From positions 10,788,001 to 10,852,000 of the forward strand of contig NZ_CP108513.1 in NCBI RefSeq assembly GCF_035989285.1: DNA of 64,000 nucleotides, given 5' to 3'. Source of the stretch: Streptomyces sp. NBC_01235 (GTDB lineage: Bacteria; Actinomycetota; Actinomycetes; Streptomycetales; Streptomycetaceae). The position numbers and the translations under genes were made by a program. Shown piece by piece: positions 24,655 through 32,454 of this stretch (the stretch's first letter is position 1; each line of letters begins with the position of its first letter). The notes beneath the pieces are model-generated. The model was given only the letters and a program-made list of their open reading frames with translations. It was not told the origin of the DNA and did no database searches.

Positions 24655-25554
24655 CTACCGGTTGGCCGCGAGGAAGTCCTCCAGGATCTCGACAAACCGC
24701 GCCGGCTGCTCCTCGGCCGGGTAGTGGCCGCAGTCGTCGAGGACGACCCCCGTGACGTCGTCGGCCGCCAGCCGCATCGTCTGGGCGGCATTCGCGCCGC
24801 TCCACAGCGCGCCGCCGAGGGCGAGCACCGGCAGCGTCAGCCGGGTCTTGCTACGCTGCTCGTTCTGCGCGATCGTCTCGTCCAATGCCCGGTAGTACGC
24901 GAAGCTCGCCCGCAGCGCACGAGGATCCGCGGTGATCGCGTCGACGTAGACGTCGACGGCGTACGCGGGTATCGCGGTCCGCGTGGCGGCCTTGGTGGCG
25001 AACTGCCAGCCGAAGAAGAGCCGCTCCCGTCCCCGGACCAGTTCCTCGTTGAGGTCGGTGAGCCGGTTGAAGCCGAACTGCCAGAGCTTCAGGTTGACCG
25101 CGGCCGGGCCGAAGAACGGCGGGGACGGCGTGAGACCGGGGATCACTGCTTCGAGGATGGCGAGCCGGCCCACCCGCTCGGGGTGATCGGCGGCGAGGGC
25201 GTATCCGGTCCACGTACCGATGTCGTGGCCGACCACGTCGAACCGGTCGTGCCCGAGCGCGGCCATCAACGCGACCAGATCGGCGGCCAGCGTGCCGGCG
25301 TCGTACCCGTCGTCGGGCTTGTCGGAGAGCCCGGCCCCGCGCGAGTCGACGGCGACGACGGTGTGCTGGCGGGCGAGCGCGGGCATCACCTCCCGCCAGG
25401 CGTACCAGGTCTGGGGCCACCCGCCGATCAGCAGCAGCGCCGGGCCGTCCCCACCGGTGACCGCGTGCAGCCGCAGTCCGTTCACCTCCACGAGCCGGCT
25501 GGTGAAGACGTCAAGGAATCCGTCAGGCAGCCGCAGCGAACGCAAGCTTGTCAT
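24655..25554 (-). CDS. Alpha/beta-hydrolase (epoxide hydrolase-like)
   Basis: A 299-residue soluble enzyme. The oxyanion segment GGWPQTWYAWR, nucleophile elbow VVGHDIGTWTGYALA (Asp nucleophile in GHDIG, as in epoxide hydrolases and dehalogenases) and catalytic His in VVLDDCGHYPAEEQP are all present. An Asp nucleophile argues against a simple esterase. ATG 25554 is chosen because the family begins just after it; the gene has almost no leader. It is divergent from a TetR gene with a long palindrome between the two starts, so it is probably the target of that repressor. Confidence 0.87.
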   Translation of the reverse strand: MTSLRSLRLPDGFLDVFTSRLVEVNGLRLHAVTGGDGPALLLIGGWPQTWYAWREVMPALARQHTVVAVDSRGAGLSDKPDDGYDAGTLAADLVALMAALGHDRFDVVGHDIGTWTGYALAADHPERVGRLAILEAVIPGLTPSPPFFGPAAVNLKLWQFGFNRLTDLNEELVRGRERLFFGWQFATKAATRTAIPAYAVDVYVDAITADPRALRASFAYYRALDETIAQNEQRSKTRLTLPVLALGGALWSGANAAQTMRLAADDVTGVVLDDCGHYPAEEQPARFVEILEDFLAANR

Positions 25555-25565
25555 GCCGGCGACCA

Positions 25566-25599
25566 TACACATCTTTGAACGATCGGTACAAGATGTGTA
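25566..25599 (+). promoter_or_regulatory. Divergent TetR operator, 10-14-10 inverted repeat
   Basis: TACACATCTT (25566-25575) and AAGATGTGTA (25590-25599) flank 14 bases centred on CGATCG. The site fills most of the 57 bases between the two divergent start codons (25554 and 25612), so one bound dimer or pair of dimers could silence both genes. Confidence 0.75.
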
Positions 25600-25611
25600 G
25601 GCTGACGGACC

Positions 25612-26220
25612 ATGGCAGGCCGCAAGCAATTCGACGTGGACGAGGCGCTACGACGTGCGATGCACGTCTTCTGGCGCTGGGGTTATTCGGAGGCCTCGAT
25701 CGATCGACTGGCCGAGGGCACGGGCCTGGGCCGGGGCTCGCTCTACGGCACCTTCGGCGACAAGAGCGCCCTCTTCCGCAAAAGCCTCCAACGGTACGCG
25801 CAGACCTACCACCCGCTGTACGAGCAGGCACTGTCCGGCCCCCACCCGAGCCCGAGCGCCGTTGTGGCCGCCTACCTGCAGGTCGCCCTGAACCGCATCG
25901 CCGACCCGACGGTCCCGGATGGCTGCCTGCTCACGGTGTCGGCAACGCAGTTCCCGGCCCTCGACGCGGAGGGCCGGGCGATGGTCCGCGCCATGATCGA
26001 CGGTTTGCGGGCGATGCTGGAGCAGGCGTTGCTGGCGGCGGGGGCCGGTGAGCAGGAGGCGGCAGAGCTGGCGTTGTGCACGCTGGCGGCGAACAAATCT
26101 CTGGCGGTGCTGAGCCGCGCCGGCTTCTCGGGCGAAGACCTGGCAACCGTCGCGGCAGCCGCCGCCAAGAATGCCAAGGCTCCGCCGAACCGGCCGGCCG
26201 AACCGTCGGGGCCGCGATAG
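25612..26220 (+). CDS. TetR-family regulator
   Basis: A 202-residue regulator. The N-terminal DNA-binding region reads DVDEALRRAMHVFWRWGYSE, ASIDRLAEGTGLGRGSLYGTFGDK and SALFRKSLQRYAQTY, the pattern of the AcuR/YxaF-like TetR group, and a TetR_C domain with DGCLLTVSATQFPALD follows. It is divergent from the epoxide hydrolase-like gene, with a shared palindromic operator. The gene is intact although an ISL3 fragment lies about 130 bases downstream. Confidence 0.9.
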   Translation: MAGRKQFDVDEALRRAMHVFWRWGYSEASIDRLAEGTGLGRGSLYGTFGDKSALFRKSLQRYAQTYHPLYEQALSGPHPSPSAVVAAYLQVALNRIADPTVPDGCLLTVSATQFPALDAEGRAMVRAMIDGLRAMLEQALLAAGAGEQEAAELALCTLAANKSLAVLSRAGFSGEDLATVAAAAAKNAKAPPNRPAEPSGPR

Positions 26221-26353
26221 GCGGGAACGACTCCGTCGCCAATGGATCTGCAGAGACCTTGGGGCAGCCGGCGGCTCGGCTGGAAGTGACTCGGCTCAGC
26301 CCTCATAGGGCCGAGCCGACCCGGGCGACGAAATCGCCCCACCGGGGGAAGAA

Positions 26354-26541
26354 GCCGACCGATACCGACTATGGACCCGGTACGAGCAAACACCGCACGA
26401 CGGACAGGGAAACGCGCCGTCCAGGGTGCGGGCCTTGACCCGCACCATGCCGTCCTCCACCCACACGTGTTCCACCCGCACCTTCTCCAGGTGCGGGAAC
26501 ACGATGCCCAGCAAGTCATCACACACGGCAGACCATGCCAC
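26354..26541 (-). pseudogene. ISL3-family transposase, N-terminal fragment
   Basis: ATG 26541 opens about 62 residues of the ISL3 zinc-finger N-terminus: WSAVCDDLLGIVFPHLEKVR, then VEHVWVEDGMVRVKART, then CPSCGVCSYRVHSRYR. The match ends there and the following sequence is unrelated. The catalytic domain is absent. Confidence 0.7.
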
Positions 26542-26564
26542 CGGAATGACGCTCCGTCATCCCG

Positions 26565-26975
26565 TCACGAAAATCTTGACTGAGCCCAGCCCCTGGCCCG
26601 CTTCGTCTTCGAAGCAGAGCCAGGCGCCCAGGTCCGCCGCCGTTTTTTTATGACGGGCCACTCCTCGTCCTTCCAGGCGGCGGTCTTCTCCTCGTCGCGC
26701 TCGGTGGCCTTGCGGGAGGGGATCTGCACGCTCCAGCCGATGCGGTGCAGCAGCAGGCCCAGCCCGGCCAGGGTGTACGCGACACCGAACCGGCGGCGCA
26801 CGATCTCGGCGATCCGGGCCAGCGTCCAGCACTGGTCACTCCAGGCGGAAGCGGCCGGGTCGGCATCCAACACCGCCTCCAGCACGCGGAGTTGTCCCGC
26901 ATCGAGCTTGCAGCGGGCGCCGCCGGGTCCTGTGGAGGCCAGAGCCTGCCGCCCCCTGAGCTTGGTGTTTATCCT
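26565..26975 (-). pseudogene. IS630-family transposase fragment with A7 frameshift
   Basis: The frame reads GPGGARCKLDAGQLRVLEAV, CWTLARIAEIVRRRFGVAYT, LLHRIGWSVQIPSRKATERD and AAWKDEEWPVIKK. It then needs a -1 shift at a run of seven A (26644-26650) to continue TAADLGAWLCFEDEAGQGL, the first DDE region. Both ends are truncated, and the 3' end joins the ISL3 fragment region after VKIFVTG. It could be a decayed copy or the remnant of an element that used programmed slippage. Confidence 0.75.
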
Positions 26976-27024
26976 CGCAGGTCACCCGACCTGCTGATCT
27001 GTGGTTCTTCCCGGGACAGCAGGG

Positions 27025-27080
27025 GCGGCCGTTCTCCACGCTTCGAGATGTCGAGTCACGAAGCACGAGAGAACGGCCGC
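27025..27080 (+). other. Hairpin upstream of IS701-type transposase fragment
   Basis: GCGGCCGTTCTC (27025-27036) pairs perfectly with GAGAACGGCCGC (27069-27080) across a 32-base loop. The ATG of the fragment follows 5 bases later. The stem sequence differs from the hairpins at 3151 and 28518, but the position relative to the start codon is conserved. Confidence 0.5.
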
Positions 27081-27085
27081 TGTGT

Positions 27086-27583
27086 ATGAGTCTCCCGGTC
27101 GACGCGCCCGCAGGCGATGCGTTGGGCATCCTGTCCCGCTTTCGGGTCGAGTTTTACGAATGCCTCTACGCCCGAGCGGATGCGCTCTTCGAGCTCACGG
27201 ATGCGGTGTTGTGCGCGGACGGGCCGGTGAAGACCCTGGTCGAGTTGTCGCTGCCCATCGGGCACCGGCGCGGGCATGGCGCGCTGTACGCGGCTTTGGA
27301 CCGCGGTTGGCTGGAGCCGACGGGGTTGCGCCGCACGCTGGCCGGCCTGCCGCTGCCGAAGGCGGCCGACGGGCGGATCGTGCTGGCCGTGGACGTGAGC
27401 AACTGGCTCCGCCCCGATGCCCCGACCAGCGACGACCGGCTGTTCTGCCACGTCTACGGACGTGGCGACCGCAAGACGGACCAGTTCGTGCCGGGCTGGC
27501 CGTACTCCTTCGTGGCCGCGCTGGAGTCCGGCCGCACCTCCTGGGTCGAGCGCCTGCCGGGAGACCGCGAACCGAAACCGGTC
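27086..27583 (+). pseudogene. IS701-type transposase, internally deleted N-terminal copy
   Basis: From ATG 27086 the family N-terminus is well kept (LSRFRVEFYECLYARADALF, LTDAVLCADGPVKTLVELSL, VLAVDVSNWLRPDAPTS, LFCHVYGRGDRKTDQFVPGW). After LESGRTSW the sequence jumps to VERLPGDREPKPV, which belongs about 200 residues later in the family, so the centre with the second catalytic Asp is deleted. At about 27584 it fuses head-on to an oppositely oriented copy. Confidence 0.75.
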
Positions 27584-28518
27584 AACGTGCCCTCGATGAC
27601 GGGGAGTTCGCCGTTGTGGTCGATCCACGCGGAGCGGTGCCACAGGCGGGGATGGATACGGTCCCAGCCCATGGCGCGGGCCAGGCCGTGGCGGTCGGTG
27701 GCCTGCGCGGTCGCTGCGTCGGGCTCTCCCCAGGTCCCTGGCTCGGCCAGGCGGAACTCCGGTCCGTGCTTGGGAATCCGGCCGCCCTGCGGCAGCGCGG
27801 TGACGCGGGTGGCCGGGCGGCGCATCACCCGGTCCGAGCGCAGCCGTCCGAGAATCTCCACGGGCAGGTCACCCAGGAGGTAGGCCAGGCGCGGGGCATC
27901 GTAGCCGGCATCACAGACGATCAGGATGTCCGAATCGCCCTGGCGCCACCGTTCCTGGTGAACCGAGTGCTCCACCACTCGGCGCAGTTGGGCAGCGGTG
28001 ACCTCGGCGGCATCGTCGGCAGGGCCCAGGCGCCGGGCGTCGAGGAGCTGGCACCAGGACGTGCGGCCGCTCTCCAGGGCGGCGACGAAAGAGTACGGCC
28101 AGCCCGGGACGGGCTGGTCCGACGCCCGGCCGCTGCGGCCGTAGACGTGGCAGAACAGGCGGTCGGCACCGGTGGGTGCGTCGGACCGGAGCCAGTTGCT
28201 GACATCGACGGCCAGGACCAGCCGTCCGTCCGCGGCCTGCGGTTGCGGCAGCGCCGCCAACAGCCTCCGCAGCCGCGAGGCGTTGACGTTCCCGCAGTTC
28301 AGAGCCTCGTACATCGCACCATGCCCACGCCGGTGCTCGGCCACCAGCGTCACGTCGATCGGCGAGGACACCGGCCCGTCGGCGCACAGCAGGGCATCCG
28401 CGATCTCGAAGAGCGCGTCACCCCGTGCGGTCAGGCAGTCGTAGAAGATTTCCCGGAAGTGTGACGCCCAGGCGAAAACGTCCCGCCGGGCATCCTGGTA
28501 CAGCACACTCATGTCCAC
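27584..28518 (-). pseudogene. IS701-type transposase, C-terminally truncated copy
   Basis: From GTG 28518 about 310 residues of the family run without a stop: HFREIFYDCLTARGDALFEI, AVDVSNWLRSDAPTGADRLF with the first Asp, SDILIVCDAGYDAPRLAYLL with the second, and HRSAWIDHNGELPVIEGTL. The homology then ends at the fusion with the convergent copy. The C-terminal part that carries the catalytic Glu is missing, so it cannot transpose by itself. Confidence 0.75.
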
Positions 28519-28577
28519 GGCCTTCGTACTGGTCCCGCGTGTTTCTTGATCCGGAACACAGGATCAGACGAAGGCCG
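28518..28577 (-). other. Hairpin abutting the start codon of IS701-type transposase
   Basis: CGGCCTTCGT (28518-28527) pairs with ACGAAGGCCG (28568-28577) across a 40-base loop. The GTG start on the minus strand begins on the outer base of the proximal arm, exactly as in the copy at 3151-3209. Confidence 0.5.
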
Positions 28578-28633
28578 CTCTGACATGCGGCGATTACCCC
28601 TCCGAGCGAACGCGTACGAGACTCGTTCGACAG

Positions 28634-28654
28634 CCCGAGGTTAAAGATCAAGCT
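28634..28654 (-). repeat. IS701-type element end (inverted copy of 3074-3094)
   Basis: The exact 21-base reverse complement of 3074-3094, in the same position relative to the transposase start hairpin. Confidence 0.6.
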
Positions 28655-28714
28655 CAGATCGAGCGGCGCATCGAGACGCTCGTCTGGAACCAGGACGCTG
28701 TCCATCCCTACCTC

Positions 28715-29626
28715 TCAGCTCGTGTGGAGAACGGAGTGGAGTGCCTTGTCGATCGTGGGGTGGCTGAAGGTGAAGCCCGCCTTGTGCAGGGCCGCAGGGA
28801 CGGCGCGGCAACTGCCTGTGATGCCCGTGGCGAACTCGCCGAGCGCCGCTCTGAGGGCGAAGGCAGGGACGGAGGCGATCGTTGGGCGATGAAGGGCGCG
28901 GCCCATCGCTCGCGTGATCTCGCGGTTCGTCAGTCGTTCGGGGGCTGTGAAGTTGACGGGGCCTGTGAGCGTCTCGTCGTCGATCGCGAAGCGCAGTGCC
29001 CCGATGTGGTCGGTCAGCGAGATGAATGGCCAGTACTGGTCGCCGGAGCCGAGCCGGCCGCCCAGGCCGAAGCGGAAGAGCGGGAAGAGCCTGCCGAAGG
29101 CGCCGCCCTTGGCGGAGACCACCAGGCCGGTGCGAGGGTGCACCACCCGGATGCCCGCCTCTCGGGCAGTGTCTGCGGCGGCCTCCCAGTCGACGCAGAC
29201 GGCAGCCAGGAAGTCGTCCCCGGGTGGCGCGCTCTCCTCGATGGTCCGGTCGCCGGTGTCGCCGTAGTAACCAGTCGCGGACGCGGAGACAAGGACGCGG
29301 GGTGGGGTGGACGATTCGGCGCATGCCCGCGCGATGGTCCGGGTTCCCAGTGCGCGGCTGCGGCGGATCTCTTCCTTGTACGCGGCGCTCCAGCGCTTTT
29401 CTCCGACCCCGGCGCCGGCCAGGTGCACGACGGCGTCCACAGTGTCCAGCGCACCGGGCTGGACGCGGCCTCCGACCGGATCCCATTGCGCCGCCTGGCT
29501 GCCGTCCCCCGCGGGGCGCGCCGACCGGTCGCGGACGAGGCGAACGACCTGGTGGCCGTCGGTGAGGAGCGAGTGGGTGAGGGCGGATCCGATGAGTCCG
29601 GTGGACCCGGTGATCGCGACGCGCAT
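28715..29626 (-). CDS. TIGR01777-type NAD-dependent epimerase (SDR39U1-like)
   Basis: A 303-residue extended SDR. The nucleotide-binding motif is at the N-terminus (MRVAITGSTGLIGSAL), HLAGAGVG and KEEIRRSRALGTRTIARACA follow, the SASATGYYGD segment carries the YxxD-type active region of this group, and the DUF1731 C-terminal domain covers VPAFALRAALGEFATGITGS to the end. ATG 29626 is preferred over the upstream ATG 29719 because GGGAG lies 6 bases before it and the family begins here. Members are widespread and of unknown substrate; some sit near cell-division genes, but no such neighbour exists here. Confidence 0.88.
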   Translation of the reverse strand: MRVAITGSTGLIGSALTHSLLTDGHQVVRLVRDRSARPAGDGSQAAQWDPVGGRVQPGALDTVDAVVHLAGAGVGEKRWSAAYKEEIRRSRALGTRTIARACAESSTPPRVLVSASATGYYGDTGDRTIEESAPPGDDFLAAVCVDWEAAADTAREAGIRVVHPRTGLVVSAKGGAFGRLFPLFRFGLGGRLGSGDQYWPFISLTDHIGALRFAIDDETLTGPVNFTAPERLTNREITRAMGRALHRPTIASVPAFALRAALGEFATGITGSCRAVPAALHKAGFTFSHPTIDKALHSVLHTS

Positions 29627-29703
29627 GGCGTTCTCCCGAACGGGCTTGGGCAGGTGGCCTTGTGGCCACCCGGGAGGGTGCTCGGACTTCGAGGTTCTCG
29701 GAG

Positions 29704-30207
29704 TCAGCGGCGATGCCACGGCAGGGCCGCCGGGTAGGCGTCCTCCTCGCCGGCCTGCTTGAGGGAGGCGACCACGGTGGCGGTGATGGTGGCGAGCTGC
29801 TCCACCTGTTCAGGGCTGAGGGCGTCGAACACCACGCGGCGGACGGCAGTCACATGGCCGGGGGCGGCCTTGGCCATCAACTCCATGCCGGCCTCGGTGA
29901 GTTCGGCCAGCTGTCCCCGTCCGTCGGCCGGATCCTCCCGGCGCCGCACGTAGCCCGACTCCTCCAGGCGGATCACCGCGCGCGTGAGGCGGCTGCGGGT
30001 GAACTTCAACTGCTCGGCGAGCAAGGACATCCCCAGGGCGCGGTCGGGTGCCACGGACAGGCGGGCCAGGAGGCTGTAGTCCGGGTGCGTCATGGCCGCG
30101 TCGCGCCGCAACTGCTGATCGAGGTAGTCGCTCAGCAGCGTCGAGCAGTCGAGGAAGTTGATCCAGGCTCGCAGCTCCTCGGGAGTGAGCCACCGGGGGG
30201 ATGTCAT
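29704..30207 (-). CDS. MarR-family transcriptional regulator
   Basis: A 167-residue regulator with the MarR winged helix: DYSLLARLSVAPDRALGMSL, LAEQLKFTRSRLTRAVIRLE and SGYVRRREDPADGRGQLAEL. Flanking helices form the dimer interface. ATG 30207 is preferred over the ATG 30246, which lies inside the operator region. It is divergent from the DUF6069-type membrane protein gene at 30338. Two TGTTTG-N6-CAAAC sites lie between them and are the likely autoregulatory targets. Confidence 0.9.
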   Translation of the reverse strand: MTSPRWLTPEELRAWINFLDCSTLLSDYLDQQLRRDAAMTHPDYSLLARLSVAPDRALGMSLLAEQLKFTRSRLTRAVIRLEESGYVRRREDPADGRGQLAELTEAGMELMAKAAPGHVTAVRRVVFDALSPEQVEQLATITATVVASLKQAGEEDAYPAALPWHRR

Positions 30208-30227
30208 GGCGGCCACTCTAACCGAGA

Positions 30228-30283
30228 TGTTTGCCTGATCAAACACTTCGGGGTAGCGTCCCCGGTGTTTGAGGAATCAAACG
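30228..30283 (+). promoter_or_regulatory. Two MarR operators, TGTTTG-N6-CAAAC(A/G)
   Basis: The first site is TGTTTG-CCTGAT-CAAACA (30228-30245), and the second is TGTTTG-AGGAAT-CAAACG (30266-30283). Their centres are 38 bases apart, on the same helical face within about 3.6 turns. They lie between the divergent marR and membrane-protein starts. Confidence 0.75.
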
Positions 30284-30337
30284 CCTGCCTTTCTGGCGCT
30301 GCACCTGTCGTTCTTGAGCTCTCCGCAGGAGGTCCCC

Positions 30338-30787
30338 ATGTCCGGTTCCGTCCCCGAAGCCGTATCGTCCGCCCCGCCCGCGCCGCGCTCCCGCGCCCTG
30401 ACCGTGGTCGCGGGGCTTCTCGCGGCGGCTGTCGTGGCCGTACTCGGAAACGTGGTGGTCGCGGTGCTCGCCCACGCGGCGGGGGCGTCGGACGATTTCG
30501 ATCCGCTGCACCTCTCCGCGTACGCGCCGCTGACGGTGTTCGGCGTCGTCCTCGGCGCCATCGGCTGGGCGGTCGTCCGTCGTGTCGCCAAGAACCCGGC
30601 AGGGCTGCTGCGGTGGCTGGTGCCCGTGCTCGTGGTCGTGTCGTTCGCGCCCGACCTGTCCCTGCTCGGTGGCGGTACACCCGGCAGTGGGCCGCTGGCC
30701 GTCGCTGCGCTGATGGTGATGCATGTGGTGGTCGCGGTCGTCGCCGTCGCCGCCTATCGGCGCGTCCTGCCGCTGCCTGTCCGCTGA
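30338..30787 (+). CDS. Small four-helix membrane protein (DUF6069-like)
   Basis: A 149-residue integral membrane protein. Hydrophobic segments are visible at about residues 22-46 (VVAGLLAAAVVAVLGNVVVA), 63-84 (PLTVFGVVLGAIGWAVV), 93-112 (LVPVLVVVSFAPDLSLLG) and 118-140 (AVAALMVMHVVVAVVAVAAY). The conserved FAPDLSLL and YAPLTVFGVVLGAIGW segments fit the actinobacterial DUF6069 family. GGAGG lies 5 bases before ATG 30338. It is probably repressed by the divergent MarR. Its function is unknown. Confidence 0.8.
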   Translation: MSGSVPEAVSSAPPAPRSRALTVVAGLLAAAVVAVLGNVVVAVLAHAAGASDDFDPLHLSAYAPLTVFGVVLGAIGWAVVRRVAKNPAGLLRWLVPVLVVVSFAPDLSLLGGGTPGSGPLAVAALMVMHVVVAVVAVAAYRRVLPLPVR

Positions 30788-31129
30788 CGCTGCCTGGCGT
30801 GCGCGACCGTGCCGGCTGCCGGTTGCCGGCTGCGTGCGGTGTCCCGGGGCCGGGACGACCGAGCTCCGGGACACCGCTGTTCGCGCGCAGGAACGGCCGC
30901 GCACGACTTCCGTCTGCGTGACGGTTGCCCATCCCATCCACCGCGTGGATAACCCGGATACGGGATTCGGATTGCGCCGGGGATGGCACCGGCGCCTTGG
31001 CGCCCCCATAGTCGTCGCTACCGCACGCCGCTGTCCGGATGCCGCCGGCGTGCGAGTTCCCCAGCATGCCGTGCGTCGTCGGCGCCCGTGAGGCATGCCC
31101 GCTCCCTTACGCCGTCCCCTGGAGTCGCC
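30788..31129. other. Intergenic region
   Basis: About 340 bases between the membrane protein and the MFS gene. I see no RNA gene or convincing small ORF. A weak inverted element, ATCCACCGCGTGGAT (30936-30950), is the only structure and could be an operator. Confidence 0.35.
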
Positions 31130-32398
31130 ATGCCCGGTTCCGTGCCCCCGCCGCCTCCCGCCGCGGTCGATGCCACCGCTCCGTCAGCCGTCGCCGAGTC
31201 GGGCCCGGCCCATCTGCTGCGGGTGACCCTTCTGATGGCGGGCAGCTGTCTGCCGATCCTGGGGGCGGTGCTGATCGCCCCGGTGCTGCCGAAGATGCAG
31301 GACCACTTCGCGTCGGTCCCGGGGGCCAAGGCGCTGGTGCCGCTCGCGCTGACCGTTCCGGCGCTGGCGCTGGCGCTGCTGGCCCCGTTCGCCGGTGTGA
31401 TCGTGGACCGGGTGGGCCGCAAGCGCCTGCTGGTCGTGGCGACCGTCCTGTACGCGCTGTTCGGCACGGCACCGCTGTGGCTGGACTCGCTGGGCGGCAT
31501 CATCGCCAGCCGCGCACTGGTCGGAGTCGCCGAGGCCGCGATCATGACCTGCTGCACGACCCTGATCGGCGACTACTACAGCGGTCATCGGCGGGTGAAG
31601 TACCTCGCCCTGCAGACCATGTGCGCCTCCGCGTCGGCCACCGTCTTCTTCGTGCTCGGCGGCGCAGCCGGATCGGCGGGCTGGCGGGTGCCCTTCTGGG
31701 TCTACGCCGTGAGCCTGGCGCTCGCCCCGCTGATGGCAACCGCCCTGCCCAACCCGGCGGCCCGCGCGGACGGCGACGAGACTCCGGCCGAGACGGAGGC
31801 CCGCCGCTCGTTCCCCTGGCGGCAGTTGGGCGGCATCTGTGCCCTCACCTTCTTCGGGGCGATGGTCTTCTACACCGTCCCGGTGGAGATGTCGTACCTG
31901 CTCGACGACCTCGGGGTGGAGAACCCCGGCGTGATCGGACTGGCCACCGCGATCGCCAGTGCCGCCACCGTGGGCGGAGCGGTCACCTTCGCCCGGCTCA
32001 AGCGTTCTCCCGACCCGATGCTGCCCGTCGTTCTCGCGGTCTGCGCGGTCGGCTTCGGGGTGATGTTCCTCGCGGGGAGCGCTCCGCTGCTGGTCATCGG
32101 GGCGGTCGTCAACTGTGTGGGCACCGGCATGCTGCTGCCCGCGCTTCTGACCAGTGCCATGTCCCGCCTGGCGTTCGAGGACCGCGGCCGCGGCACGGGG
32201 CTGTGGACGGCGGCCTTCTTCGCCGGTGAGTTCGTCTGCCCGCTGGTGCTGCTCGCCGGGGAGTCTGCGGTCGGCAGTCTCGCCGGTGCGGTGGGCGTGC
32301 TGGGGCTGGCCGCCGCCCTGGTCGCGGCGGGGCTGTGGGCGGCCCGCCGCCGGGTGGGCGCCGTCGATCCCCGGCCGTTGCCGGAGCAGTTGGCCTGA
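31130..32398 (+). CDS. MFS transporter
   Basis: A 422-residue 12-helix transporter. After a 30-residue Pro/Ala tail the first helix reads LLMAGSCLPILGAVLIAPVL, motif A follows as GVIVDRVGRKRLLVVATVLY, and ALVGVAEAAIMTCCTTLIGD belongs to helix 4. A central hydrophilic loop holds ADGDETPAETEARRSF. GGAG with 6-base spacing precedes ATG 31130. It ends 57 bases before the end of the convergent LysR gene. The catabolic operon nearby might use it for uptake, but the family signature is equally that of exporters. Confidence 0.88.
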   Translation: MPGSVPPPPPAAVDATAPSAVAESGPAHLLRVTLLMAGSCLPILGAVLIAPVLPKMQDHFASVPGAKALVPLALTVPALALALLAPFAGVIVDRVGRKRLLVVATVLYALFGTAPLWLDSLGGIIASRALVGVAEAAIMTCCTTLIGDYYSGHRRVKYLALQTMCASASATVFFVLGGAAGSAGWRVPFWVYAVSLALAPLMATALPNPAARADGDETPAETEARRSFPWRQLGGICALTFFGAMVFYTVPVEMSYLLDDLGVENPGVIGLATAIASAATVGGAVTFARLKRSPDPMLPVVLAVCAVGFGVMFLAGSAPLLVIGAVVNCVGTGMLLPALLTSAMSRLAFEDRGRGTGLWTAAFFAGEFVCPLVLLAGESAVGSLAGAVGVLGLAAALVAAGLWAARRRVGAVDPRPLPEQLA

Positions 32399-32454
32399 GG
32401 GTGCGCAGGACGACCGCCGAGAGCGCGTCGATCACGGGCTGCCGCCGGGCCCGG

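Noticed and set aside
24160..25578. A 472-codon plus-strand frame
   Set aside because: It is antisense to the alpha/beta-hydrolase gene and to transposon fragments, and it lacks any motif.
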